Assembly: GCF_020709055.1 (NCBI RefSeq)
Contig: NZ_JAJFCK010000033.1
Location: 1 to 27,547 of the forward strand
DNA length: 27,547 nucleotides
DNA from: Ruminococcus callidus
GTDB lineage: Bacteria > Bacillota > Clostridia > Oscillospirales > Ruminococcaceae
Direction of reading: 5' to 3'
Below, piece after piece: positions 7,416 through 17,012 of the stretch (the first letter of the stretch is position 1; each line of letters begins with the position of its first letter). The translations under genes and the position numbers were made by a program. The notes under the pieces are model-generated. The model ran no database searches. It saw only the letters and a list, made by a program, of their open reading frames with translations, and had not been told where the DNA came from.

Positions 7416-8850
7416 AAGAAAACGCAAAAAGGACGGCGCAGTGCGGGGGACGATCACACGCCGCTGGATCCTGAACAATCTGGTGCTGGTCTTTCTGGTG
7501 CTGCTGGTGCTGGACTTTGCCTTTATGTACGCCATTCAGAACTACTACTACGGCGCTTCCCGCCAGTACCTCACCACCAAGGTGACCTCGGTCTCCGGTG
7601 TCCTCAACCGCTATGCGCAGGATGCCGACACCAATTTCTCCTCCGAGATGCGCAGCACCATTGAGAACTTCTCCGACAAGGACAAGATGGAGCTCATGGC
7701 GATCAACGCCCGGGGGCGTGTCATCCTCACTTCCTCCGGCTTCTCCCAGGAGGAGGACACCGCCATGCCGGACTATGAGCAGGCGATGGAGAACGGCAGC
7801 GGCTACTGGGTGGGCAAGGTGAACGGCGAGACCATGATGGCAGTTTCCGTGGACATCTCCGATGTCAGCACGGATTACAGCGCCATTCGTGTGGTGGCAT
7901 CGCTGGAACAGATTCAGGGTGCCGTCCATACCTACGCTGTTGCTGTGGGGGCGGTGTGCTGCGGCGTGCTGCTGCTGCTGGTGGTGACGGGCGTGTACTT
8001 CATCCGCTCCATCATCCGTCCCATCAAGCAGATCAGCGCCACCACCAGGAAGTTTGCCAAGGGCGACTTCTCCGTCCGCATCGACAGCCAGAGCCACGAC
8101 GAGATCGGCGACCTCTGCGCCTCCATCAACCAGATGGCGGACGAGCTGTCCAATACGGAGAACATGAAGAACGAGTTCATCTCCTCCGTGTCCCACGAGC
8201 TGCGCACGCCGCTGACGGCGATCAAGGGCTGGGCGGAGACCATGTGCATGGACACCGACCCCGACACCATCCAGCGTGGCGTGCATGTCATCGTCAACGA
8301 GACGGAGCGCCTTTCGGAGATGGTGGAGGAGCTGCTGGACTTCTCCCGCATGCAGAGCGGCAGATTCTCCCTCCAGTGCGCCACCATGGACATTCTGGCA
8401 GAGCTGGGGGATGCCGTCCTCATCTATGAGGAGAAGGCACGGAAGGAGAACATCCGCATCATCTATCAGGAGCCGGAGATGCTGCCCTTTGTCTACGGGG
8501 ACAAGAACCGCATCCGGCAGGTGTTCATCAATGTCATCGACAACGCCATCAAGTACTCCAACCCCGGCTCCACCATTACCGTGAGCGCCGAAGAGGTGGG
8601 GAACATGATCCAGGTCACCGTGACGGACAACGGCGTGGGCATCAGCGAGGCAGACCTGCCCCACGTCAAGACCAAATTCTTTAAGGCAAACCACACCCGC
8701 CGTGGCTCCGGCATCGGGCTGGCTGTGGCGGACGAGATCATCTCTATGCACGGCGGCAGACTGGACATCACCAGCGAGCTGAACGTGGGAACCAACGTCA
8801 CCATCACGCTGCCTGTCGAGTCCCAGCGCCGCAGCAGCGCCACCACATAA
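7390..8850 (+). CDS. Membrane sensor histidine kinase
   Basis: A 486-residue kinase. Order: TM1 about 27-49; extracytoplasmic sensor about 50-178; TM2 about 180-205; HAMP about 206-258 (RPIKQISATTRKFAKGDF); HisKA with phospho-acceptor His269 in SVSHELRTPLTAIKGW; and a HATPase_c domain with the N box (NVIDNAIKYSN), G1 (DNGVGI) and G2 (RRGSGIGLAVA). The partner is the response regulator immediately upstream, overlapped by 26 nt; an internal ATG at 7405 (MTSKRKRKK) is an equally plausible start giving 481 residues. The periplasm-facing domain has no recognised ligand-binding motif, so the signal is unknown. Confidence 0.93.
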   Translation: MDISGMTSKRKRKKDGAVRGTITRRWILNNLVLVFLVLLVLDFAFMYAIQNYYYGASRQYLTTKVTSVSGVLNRYAQDADTNFSSEMRSTIENFSDKDKMELMAINARGRVILTSSGFSQEEDTAMPDYEQAMENGSGYWVGKVNGETMMAVSVDISDVSTDYSAIRVVASLEQIQGAVHTYAVAVGAVCCGVLLLLVVTGVYFIRSIIRPIKQISATTRKFAKGDFSVRIDSQSHDEIGDLCASINQMADELSNTENMKNEFISSVSHELRTPLTAIKGWAETMCMDTDPDTIQRGVHVIVNETERLSEMVEELLDFSRMQSGRFSLQCATMDILAELGDAVLIYEEKARKENIRIIYQEPEMLPFVYGDKNRIRQVFINVIDNAIKYSNPGSTITVSAEEVGNMIQVTVTDNGVGISEADLPHVKTKFFKANHTRRGSGIGLAVADEIISMHGGRLDITSELNVGTNVTITLPVESQRRSSATT

Positions 8851-8867
8851 TACGGGAGGAATCAGAG

Positions 8868-9557
8868 ATGCAGAAGTTACCGAGAATCGTGATCCTGCGC
8901 ACCGGCAATATGAAGTTTTATAAGGGCATCAAGCCGGATGCGGAAAGGCAGTTCCGGGATGAGCTGCGCTTCGGCGGCGATTACGTCGCACAGCACCACA
9001 CCGGCGGCGAGGCGTATAACTTTGCGCCGTGGTACGGAAGCGAGGAGGAACGGCTCTGTCTGGGCTTTGTGGAAACCATGTCCAGCGGCAGCAAACGCAG
9101 AAGGATTCTGGTGGAAAACATTCTCGGCTGCGATGATCTCCGACCGTCTGATCCGGCGGCAGAGGATGTGCTGGCAGTCTGGTGCGCCCGCATCGAGGAG
9201 GCAAGCGAGTCGGTTCGTGTCATGGGCTGGTATCATCACGCCACCGTCTATCGGGAATATCAGGAGTACCCCTTCACGGACGAAAACGGCGAAATACAGA
9301 CCTTCGAATATAATGTCAGCGCACCGGCAAAGGGCTGTGTGCTGCTGCCGGCGGGAGAGCGCTATTCCTACCGCTGGCATGTGCCAAGGGGAAAGCACAA
9401 TCTGGGGCGTTCCAACATCTGGTACGCACGGGAGAATCCGGCGTTTCTGGAACAGCTGGTGCAGAAGATCGAAGAATATGAGAAATATGGCGGGGAAAAC
9501 TGGCTGGAGGTAGACGCAGATTGGGATGCTGTGAAAAATACCGTCACGATCGACTAA
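8868..9557 (+). CDS. Uncharacterised protein resembling an accessory domain of HNH restriction endonucleases
   Basis: A 229-residue soluble protein without signal peptide or TM. The pattern RTGNMKFYKG, then GGEAYNF, GFVE, a VLAVWCAR strand, VMGWYHHATVYREYQ and a late SNIWYA box resembles, from memory, the N-terminal domain of HNH-type or 5-methylcytosine-type restriction endonucleases (G-W-Y-x-x-A-T-V-Y-R is the most recognisable part). Here it stands alone: no HNH or other nuclease motif follows. It starts 17 nt after the kinase stop behind a good GGGAGG RBS, so it is probably co-transcribed, and yqhQ-prmC-recA-recX follow. A nucleic-acid-related role would fit the domain and the recA context, but this is inference. 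Confidence 0.55.
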   Translation: MQKLPRIVILRTGNMKFYKGIKPDAERQFRDELRFGGDYVAQHHTGGEAYNFAPWYGSEEERLCLGFVETMSSGSKRRRILVENILGCDDLRPSDPAAEDVLAVWCARIEEASESVRVMGWYHHATVYREYQEYPFTDENGEIQTFEYNVSAPAKGCVLLPAGERYSYRWHVPRGKHNLGRSNIWYARENPAFLEQLVQKIEEYEKYGGENWLEVDADWDAVKNTVTID

Positions 9558-9593
9558 AAGAGCCGGTCTTCACAAGAAAGGAAACAGATACAT

Positions 9594-10571
9594 ATGGCAA
9601 AACAACCCAGAGAGAACCCGAAGCACATGACCAAGATCGGCGGTCAGGCGCTCATCGAGGGCGTGATGATGAAAGGGGCAGATACCGGCGCCATGGCGTG
9701 CCGGCTGCCAAACGGCGAGATCGAGGTGGAAACATGGCCGGAGAACAACGGCAAGCATATGCCGTGGTACCGGAAGTGCCCGCTGGTGCGGGGCTGCTTC
9801 AACTTCGTGCAGTCCATGAAGGACGGCTACCGCTGCCTCACAAAGTCCGCCGAAAAGCAGATGCCGGAGGACGGCGAAGAGGAAGAAGAGGAGGAGATGA
9901 ACCGCTTCGAGAAATGGCTGGATGACAAGCTGGGGGACAAGATCTTCGGCATCATCATGACCATCGGCATGATCGTGGGCATTGCGGTCGCCGTGGGACT
10001 CTTCATCTTTCTGCCCAAGTTCCTCATCGGACAGCTCATCGCCCACACTGCCATTCCGGAGAACAGCCGGTTCGTGCGGTCGCTGCTGGAGGGCATCCTG
10101 AAGATCGCCATCTTCCTCGGCTATATGGCGTGCACCGGCATGATGAAGGACATCCGCCGCACCTATGAATACCACGGCGCAGAGCATAAGACCATCGCCT
10201 GCTATGAGGCAGGGGAGGAGCTGACTGTGGAGAACGTGAAGAAGCACACCCGCTTCCACCCCCGCTGCGGTACCAGCTTTATTTTCATCACCCTCATTGT
10301 GAGCATTCTGGTCATGTGCATCGTGCCGGTGTATCAGGTGCTGCCCCGTATTATCGTGAGCATCCTGCTGCTGCCGCTGGTGGTGGGCATCTCCTATGAG
10401 TTCATCCGCATCGCCGGACGCAGCAGCAGCTGGCTGACCCGTGCCCTCTCGTGGCCGGGACTCCAGATCCAGCGCATCACCACGCGGGAACCTGACGCCT
10501 CGCAGATCGAGTGCGCCATCGCAGCCCTGAAGCCGTGCATTCCGGCGGACATGGAGGACGACAAGTGGTGA
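9594..10571 (+). CDS. yqhQ: DUF1385 family membrane protein (YqhQ-like)
   Basis: A 325-residue multi-pass protein. The family signature is clear: KIGGQALIEGVMMKG near the start, and EYHGAEHKTIACYEAG followed by HPRCGTSF in the middle, with His and Cys residues that look metal-binding. Membrane segments lie at about 118-142, 155-180 and 225-275, and an acidic EEEEEE stretch precedes the first. Biochemical function is not established. In Clostridia the gene commonly sits next to prmC, as here, and its stop overlaps the prmC start (TGATG). RBS: AAAGGA. Confidence 0.88.
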   Translation: MAKQPRENPKHMTKIGGQALIEGVMMKGADTGAMACRLPNGEIEVETWPENNGKHMPWYRKCPLVRGCFNFVQSMKDGYRCLTKSAEKQMPEDGEEEEEEEMNRFEKWLDDKLGDKIFGIIMTIGMIVGIAVAVGLFIFLPKFLIGQLIAHTAIPENSRFVRSLLEGILKIAIFLGYMACTGMMKDIRRTYEYHGAEHKTIACYEAGEELTVENVKKHTRFHPRCGTSFIFITLIVSILVMCIVPVYQVLPRIIVSILLLPLVVGISYEFIRIAGRSSSWLTRALSWPGLQIQRITTREPDASQIECAIAALKPCIPADMEDDKW

Positions 10572-11426
10572 TGACCTCCTACGAAGCCGTCCGCCGGACA
10601 CGTGCGGTTCTGACAGAACACGGTCTGCCGGATGCCGCCTTTGAGGGCGATATTCTGGTGCAGGAGGTGATGGGCGTGCGCCAGCCGGTGCGCACCCTGC
10701 CGGAGCGGACGCTCACCGAGGCGCAGCAGGAAACGCTGGCGGACATGACCCGCCGCCGCTGCTGCCACGAACCTCTCCAGTACCTCTGCGGTGCGTGGGA
10801 GTTCTACGGGCTGCCTTTTTCCGTGGGGGAGGGCGTGCTCATCCCACGACAGGATACGGAGGTGCTGGTGGAGGAGGTGCTCCGCCTGCGCCGCGGCACA
10901 GCTGCTACCCGCCTGCTGGATCTGTGCAGCGGAAGCGGCTGCATTCCGGCGGCGATTGCTGTCCACCTGTCCGGCGTGACAGGGGACGTGGTGGAGCTGT
11001 CCGCCCGTGCGCTGCCCTATCTGCGGCGCAATCTGAACCGGCATGCGCCGGCGCTGCACATCTGGGAGGGCGATGCCCTCGCACCGCCGGCGGAGCTCCG
11101 CCAAAACACATACGACATCATCACCTGCAATCCGCCCTATCTGACGGCGGAGGACATGGCGCAGCTCCAGCCGGAGGTGGCATTCGAACCCGCATCCGCC
11201 CTGTACGGCGGAACCGACGGGCTGGACTTCTACCGCCGGCTGACACCTCTGTGGAGCAGGCGGCTTGCCCGGGGCGGCTGGCTGCTCTACGAGGTGGGAC
11301 AGGGACAGGCACACGCCGTCCAGCAGCTGCTGGAGCAGGCGGGACTGACCGGCTGCCGGATTCTGCCGGATTTGGCAGGCATCGGCAGGGTCGTCCTGGG
11401 ACAACGAAAAGAAAGGATTTCTGACG

Positions 11427-11443
<17 letters not shown>
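10571..11443 (+). CDS. prmC: Peptide chain release factor N5-glutamine methyltransferase
   Basis: A 290-residue SAM-dependent enzyme that methylates the Gln of the GGQ motif in release factors RF1/RF2. The SAM-binding loop is [15 protein letters not shown], and the catalytic/substrate motif NPPY is in [13 protein letters not shown]. The N-terminal helical domain with [13 protein letters not shown] and [15 protein letters not shown] is typical. I chose the ATG at 10571, which overlaps the yqhQ stop as TGATG; in-frame GTG codons just before it are alternatives. The usual neighbour prfA is absent; recA follows directly, overlapping by 17 nt. Confidence 0.92.
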
Positions 11444-12644
<1,201 letters not shown>

Positions 12645-12647
12645 TCC

Positions 12648-13283
12648 ATGGAGATCACAGAACTGCACGCCTACAAGGGAAATACGTGGCTGCTGCGCAT
12701 GGACGGCAGCGAATCCCCGTACTTTCTCCATGTGTCCGTGGTGCAGAAATTCCACTTGCAGGAGGGCATGCGCCTGCCGGAGAGCGCCTGGGAACAGGTG
12801 CAGACGGCGGAGCTGTCCCGCAAGGCGTTTCAGCACGCCTGCTACCTGCTGGACCGGCGGGACTACAGCTATCAGGAGATGTACCGGAAGCTGGAACCGA
12901 AGTATCCGGCAGCGGTCTGCTACGCTGTGACCGACCGTCTGGCAGCCAAGGGACTGATTAATGACCGGCGGTATGCGGAACAGCTGGCACGGCACTATGT
13001 GGCGGGAAAGCACTTCGGGCTGCGCCGTGCCCGGCAGGAGATGTACCGGCACGGGCTGCTGGAGGCGCAGATTCAGGAGGCGCTGGAACCGTATACGGAA
13101 CAGATGGCGGAGCAGCTTCAGGCGCTGATCTGCCGGAAGTACGCCGGCTATTTCGCCGACCCGCAGGACCGCCGGACGGTGGAGCGTGGCAAGGCGGCGC
13201 TGGTGCGGCAGGGATACGATTTCTCAGAGATCAATGCTGCCGTGGCGTGGTTTCTGGCACAGGAGGAAGAAGCTGATGAGTAG
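12648..13283 (+). CDS. recX: RecA regulator RecX
   Basis: A 211-residue RecX-family protein of repeated three-helix units, recognised by AFQHACYLLDRRDYSYQEM, the central LAAKGLINDRRYAEQLARHY and QGYDFSEINAAV near the end. RecX binds RecA filaments and inhibits or modulates their activity. An N-terminal beta-rich extension of about 60 residues is common in Firmicutes RecX. It starts 3 nt after the recA stop, the classic recA-recX arrangement. There is no strong separate RBS, so translation is probably coupled to recA. Confidence 0.92.
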   Translation: MEITELHAYKGNTWLLRMDGSESPYFLHVSVVQKFHLQEGMRLPESAWEQVQTAELSRKAFQHACYLLDRRDYSYQEMYRKLEPKYPAAVCYAVTDRLAAKGLINDRRYAEQLARHYVAGKHFGLRRARQEMYRHGLLEAQIQEALEPYTEQMAEQLQALICRKYAGYFADPQDRRTVERGKAALVRQGYDFSEINAAVAWFLAQEEEADE

Positions 13284-13484
13284 CGTTTGCGCATTTTTTT
13301 CGTATGCGAATGCAGACCGGAAACTGGCAGATCAATTCCGGGGAGAGTTTGAGAAGAAGCACGTGATCTGCGAGACCGGAAAATCCGGGAGACCAATCAG
13401 GTTTGTCTGCCGATACAGCTGCGGGGGTGCGAATGTATGCTGATCTCCTCTTATCGGGAGAGCATTCTTTCGTATCTCTCTTAA
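13276..13484 (+). pseudogene. Possible frameshifted remnant of a TIR-like domain
   Basis: A short reading frame starts at 13276, overlapping the recX stop, and runs 55 codons: MSSVCAFFSYANADRKLADQ and onward to a stop at 13443. The FFSYANADRKLADQFRGEFE stretch resembles strand A and helix A of TIR domains (FISYSxxDxxLAxxLxxxLE). In another frame the same DNA continues as RKIRETNQV, then CECMLISSYRES, ending at 13484, which resembles the following TIR segment (xIxxLIS.NYxxS). One indel near 13375 would join them. Even joined it is only about 70 residues, so it would be truncated and dead. Similarity is by eye only; it may be a meaningless frame. Confidence 0.3.
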
Positions 13485-13514
13485 AGGCGCACGTTGCAAA
13501 GGGTATCAATCAAA

Positions 13515-13547
13515 GGCAATACCGCACAATCTTTGTGCGGTATTGCC
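13515..13547. other. Long perfect hairpin before rimO
   Basis: A 15-bp perfect stem (13515-13529 with 13533-13547; starts GGCAATACCGC) and a 3-nt loop. There is no T-run on the plus side (CAAAATAAAA follows), so it is not a standard terminator in that direction; a short T-rich stretch follows on the minus side. It lies about 10 nt before the rimO RBS and could end recX transcripts weakly, shield messages from nucleases, or be a dispersed palindrome. Confidence 0.6.
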
Positions 13548-13572
13548 CAAAATAAAAGGAGTAGAGAAACAT

Positions 13573-14916
13573 ATGCCAATTCGTGTTGGGATGGTTTCTC
13601 TCGGATGTTCCAAGAATCTGGTGGATTCGGAGCGCATGCTGTCCAAGCTGCGTACCCATGGTTACCAGCTTGTGACCGAGCCGGGAGAAGCTGACATTGC
13701 AATCGTAAACACCTGCGGATTTATCCAGTCCGCCAAAGAGGAGGCCATCGAGACCATTCTGGAGCTGGCTGCCCTGAAAAAAGAGGGGACGCTGAAGAAG
13801 ATCGTCCTCACCGGATGTCTGACGGAGCGCTACCAGCAGGAGGCTGCCGACCTGTTTACCGAGGCGGACGCAGTCATCGGCATCGGAAACAACCGGGATA
13901 TCGTAGATGTGCTGGATCACGTGCTCGCCGGCGAGCGTGTGGTGCGCTTCGGCAAGAAGGAGGATGCCGAGACCACCGGTGCCCGCATTATCACCACGCT
14001 GCCGTTTTTCGCCTACCTGAAGATCGCCGAGGGATGCAGCAACCGGTGCAGCTACTGTGCCATCCCTGCCATCCGTGGTCCGTACCGCAGCGTTCCCATG
14101 GAGCAGGTGCTGGAGGAAGCGCACTGGCTGGCGGAACACCACGTCACCGAACTGGTGGTCATCGCACAGGACACCACACGCTACGGCTGCGACCTGTACG
14201 GCAAGTGCCGTCTGCCGGAGCTACTGCGGGAGCTTTGCCACATCGACGGCATCCGCTGGGTGCGGGTGCTCTACAGCTATCCGGAGCGCATCACCGAGGA
14301 GCTGCTGGACGTTATGGCGGAAGAGCCGCACATGGTTCCCTATCTGGATATGCCCATCCAGCACTGCGATGAGGCAATTCTCCGCCGGATGAACCGTCCG
14401 GGAAATGAAGCGTACCTCCGGAATCTCATCGCCCACATTCGGGAGCGTGTGCCCGATGTCACCCTGCGCACCACCATCATCACCGGCTTCCCTGGCGAGA
14501 CCAAGGAACAGTTCAACCGTCTGGGCGACTTCCTTCACGACATGGAGTTCGACCGCATGGGCTGCTTCGCCTACTCCGAGGAGGAGGGCACGGCTGCTGC
14601 AGAGTTCGAGGATCAGATCGACGAGGAGGTGCGTGCCCACCGTGCGGACATCCTCATGGAACAGCAGGCAGAGGTGAGCGCCGCCAAGAATGCCGCCAAG
14701 ATCGGCAGGCGCATGACCGCCGTCATCGAGGGCTACGACAAGTACGCCGGCTGCTATTTCGGCAGAACCGCTGCGGATGCGCCGGACATCGACGGCAAGA
14801 TCTTCATTAAGAGCGACAGCCGGCTGCGTCTGGGACAGTACATCACGGTGGAAGTATTCGATACCATGGACTACGACCTGCTGGCGGAGGAGGTAACCGA
14901 TGAATCTGCCGAATAA
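13573..14916 (+). CDS. rimO: Ribosomal protein uS12 methylthiotransferase RimO
   Basis: A 447-residue radical-SAM enzyme adding a methylthio group to the conserved Asp of ribosomal protein S12. The N-terminal UPF0004 domain starts VGMVSLGCSKNLVDSE and has further cluster cysteines (NTCGF; LTGC). The radical-SAM cluster motif is EGCSNRCSYCAIPAIRG. A C-terminal TRAM domain follows from about residue 375. The CSKNLVDSE start and IRGPYRS separate RimO from MiaB. I chose the ATG at 13573, with AAAAGGAG upstream; an in-frame TTG at 13543 would overlap the hairpin and RBS. pgsA overlaps its end by 17 nt. Confidence 0.95.
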   Translation: MPIRVGMVSLGCSKNLVDSERMLSKLRTHGYQLVTEPGEADIAIVNTCGFIQSAKEEAIETILELAALKKEGTLKKIVLTGCLTERYQQEAADLFTEADAVIGIGNNRDIVDVLDHVLAGERVVRFGKKEDAETTGARIITTLPFFAYLKIAEGCSNRCSYCAIPAIRGPYRSVPMEQVLEEAHWLAEHHVTELVVIAQDTTRYGCDLYGKCRLPELLRELCHIDGIRWVRVLYSYPERITEELLDVMAEEPHMVPYLDMPIQHCDEAILRRMNRPGNEAYLRNLIAHIRERVPDVTLRTTIITGFPGETKEQFNRLGDFLHDMEFDRMGCFAYSEEEGTAAAEFEDQIDEEVRAHRADILMEQQAEVSAAKNAAKIGRRMTAVIEGYDKYAGCYFGRTAADAPDIDGKIFIKSDSRLRLGQYITVEVFDTMDYDLLAEEVTDESAE

Positions 14917-15475
14917 GCTGACACTGCTGCGTGTCATTCTCATCCCTGTTTTTTTGGTCTGCATTTATGTGGATGCCATTCCGGCGCACTTCCTGCTGGC
15001 GCTGATCGTCTTTGCCGTGGCATCCTTTACGGATATGCTGGACGGCAAGATCGCCCGTGCCAGAGGGCTGGTGACGAACTTCGGCAAGTTTCTGGATCCG
15101 CTGGCGGACAAGGTGCTGGTCATTACGGCGCTGACGGTGCTGGTGGAGCTGGACGAGTTCCGGATGTCCGCCATTCCGCTGGTCATCATCATTGCACGGG
15201 AATTTATGGTATCCGGTCTGCGGCTGCTGGCTGCGGAGGAGGGCGTGGTCATCGCCGCCGGCATCTGGGGCAAGCTCAAGACCGCCTTCACCATGGTGAC
15301 CATTGTTGCCGTGCTGCTGTACCTGTCCCTGACAGGGGACTTTCATGTGGCAATGCCGGACGCTGTCCGCACATGGGTGCTGAACGGGCTGATCTGGATC
15401 TCCACCGTGCTGACCATTATCTCCGGTCTGGTCTATCTCAAGGGCTGCTGGAAGTATATCGACAGCGATAAGTAA
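14900..15475 (+). CDS. pgsA: CDP-diacylglycerol--glycerol-3-phosphate 3-phosphatidyltransferase
   Basis: A 191-residue integral membrane enzyme of phosphatidylglycerol synthesis. The CDP-alcohol phosphatidyltransferase motif is complete: DMLDGKIARARG, then GKFLDPLADK, the four Asp residues that bind metal and CDP. It starts MNLPNKLTLLRVILIP, typical of PgsA, with about five or six TM helices. RBS GGAGGAGG lies within rimO, so the pair is translationally coupled, as rimO-pgsA often is in Firmicutes. A strong terminator follows at 15505. Confidence 0.94.
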   Translation: MNLPNKLTLLRVILIPVFLVCIYVDAIPAHFLLALIVFAVASFTDMLDGKIARARGLVTNFGKFLDPLADKVLVITALTVLVELDEFRMSAIPLVIIIAREFMVSGLRLLAAEEGVVIAAGIWGKLKTAFTMVTIVAVLLYLSLTGDFHVAMPDAVRTWVLNGLIWISTVLTIISGLVYLKGCWKYIDSDK

Positions 15476-15504
15476 GACAAGTTCAAAACACAAGAGCGAT
15501 AAAA

Positions 15505-15552
15505 ACAGCCGCACCGGAATGGAAAATCCTCCGGTGCGGCTGTTGTGTTTTT
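15505..15552. terminator. Bidirectional terminator between pgsA and the AIM24 gene
   Basis: ACAGCCGCACCGG (15505-15517) and CCGGTGCGGCTGT (15531-15543) form a 13-bp perfect stem. A T-rich run follows on plus (to 15552) and AAAAA precedes it, so it also works for the convergent gene that ends at 15578 on minus. Confidence 0.92.
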
Positions 15553-15577
15553 GCGGGATATTTACGGGCTGCTGCCG

Positions 15578-16255
15578 TTATTTCGACGACGGCATTACCC
15601 GTGCCATAGCGCCCGCCATGTTGGAGATGGGCATGGTCTGGAGCCAGATGCGTCCGGGGCCGGTGACCCTGGTGTTGAACAGCCCCTCGCCGCCCAGCAG
15701 GACGTTGCCGATGCCCTTGACCGTCTGCACGTCAATGGAGCAGGTCGCCTCCATGGCAGCCAGATTGCCGGTGTCCACCAGCAGGGACTGTCCGGCAGCC
15801 AGATCGTATGCCATGGTGCTGCCGTCGATCTCCAGAAACAGCATGCCGTTTCCGCTGAACTTCTGCATGATGAAGCCTTCGCCGCCGAAGAAGCCGCCGG
15901 CGATCTTTTTCTGGAAGTACAGCTCAAAGGAAACGCCTGTCTCCGAGGCGAGGAACGCCGATTTCTGCGCCACGATGGGACGCTCCGGTGTGATGGCAAC
16001 GGGCATGATCTCCCCCGGCAGGGCGGAGGAAAAGGCGATCATGCCGGTGCCGCCTTTGGCGGTGTACTGGTTCTGGAACATGGCTTCGCCGGTGAGGGCA
16101 CGGCTGAACATTTTGCCCAGTCCGCCGCCCTTGGTGGCCATCTCCATGTTGGGTGTCATCCATGACATGGCGCCTTTCTGACAGAGGACGCTCTCCTCCG
16201 GCTGGAGGGTGAGGACGGCAACGGGGTACGGTTGACCTTGAATTTGATATTGCAT
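15578..16255 (-). CDS. AIM24 / TIGR00266 family protein
   Basis: A 225-residue beta-rich soluble protein. The family pattern is visible: YPVAVLTLQPEESVLCQKGA, MSWMTPNMEM, GLGKMFSRALTGEAMFQNQY, GGFFGGEGFIMQKFSG, and the late GGEGLFNTRVTGPGRIWLQT. In this family the fold is a double-stranded beta-helix-like bundle; AIM24 is mitochondrial in yeast, while the bacterial role is unknown. RBS AAAGGAG lies just before the ATG. It is the last gene of the minus-strand group running from the promoter at 18256-18284, 119 nt after the acetyltransferase, and ends at the shared terminator. Confidence 0.88.
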   Translation of the reverse strand: MQYQIQGQPYPVAVLTLQPEESVLCQKGAMSWMTPNMEMATKGGGLGKMFSRALTGEAMFQNQYTAKGGTGMIAFSSALPGEIMPVAITPERPIVAQKSAFLASETGVSFELYFQKKIAGGFFGGEGFIMQKFSGNGMLFLEIDGSTMAYDLAAGQSLLVDTGNLAAMEATCSIDVQTVKGIGNVLLGGEGLFNTRVTGPGRIWLQTMPISNMAGAMARVMPSSK

Positions 16256-16374
16256 GGGTATTGCTCCTTTCGGTGTGGGTTTGATTATGAGATGCTCTCT
16301 CGCAGCGCTTCGGGGAGTCCATGTCCGTCATGGAGTCATTGTGGGCGGCGGGTTTGCCGCAGCCGCAGCCGCCG

Positions 16375-17012
16375 TCACCGCTGACCGTCCTCCCGGAGAA
16401 TGCCGGATTTGCGGGCGGTGCTGTCGGCTTCGGTGATGGTGCGGATGACACGGCAGGGGTTGCCGGCTGCCAGCGAGTGGGGCGGGATGTCCCGTGTGAC
16501 CACGCTGCCTGCGCCGATGACGCAGCCTGCTCCGATGGTGACACCGCCGCACACGGTGACGTTGCCCGCCAGCCAGCAGTTATCGCCAATGGTGATGGGC
16601 TTGCCGTATTCCAGATCGTACAGCGAGCCGTCTGCACGCCGGCGGAGGTTGCGTTCCTCCGGCAGGTAGGAGTGCATGGGCGTGAGAAGGGAGCAGTTCG
16701 GACCGAAGAACACGTCGTTGCCGATGGTGACGGGGCAGGTGTCCAGTACCACGAAATTGAAGTTGGTGTAGCACCGCTCTCCAAAGGTGGTGTAGATGCG
16801 CCGTAGTCAAACTGGATGGGGCCCTGCAAAAACGTGTCTGCGCCCCGGTTGGGGAGCAGCTGTCTGAGAATTGCCTCCCACTTTTCGCCGTCCGCTTCCG
16901 GAGTGGCGTTGTACTCCTGTGAGAGCCGGTGCGCCGTCTGGCGCTGGCGGTCCAGCAGGGGGTCGCCGGGGTCGTAGAGCTTGCCTGAGAGCATATATTC
17001 CTGTTCGGTCAT
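16375..17012 (-). pseudogene. Maltose/galactoside O-acetyltransferase, frameshifted
   Basis: A left-handed beta-helix (hexapeptide repeat) acetyltransferase of the Maa/LacA/NodL type, which transfers acetyl from acetyl-CoA to sugars. The first part reads MTEQEYMLSGKLYDPGDPLL up to IQFDYG in one frame. The rest reads IYTTFGERCYTNFNF, DTCPVTIGND, TPMHSYLPEERN (catalytic His in MHS), CWLAGNVTVCGGVTIG and SLAAGNPCRVIR in another. The switch is at about 16798, where one base is missing; restoring it gives 212 codons, a normal length. The start overlaps the SUFU-gene stop as ATGA and has an AAGGAGG RBS. The gene is otherwise well preserved, so this is either a recent mutation or a sequencing error. 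Confidence 0.85.

Noticed and set aside
16256..16374. Possible small Gly/Cys-rich gene between the acetyltransferase and AIM24 genes
   Set aside because: The frame (GGCGCGKPAAHND) has no RBS and no proper start, and runs on into AIM24 out of frame.
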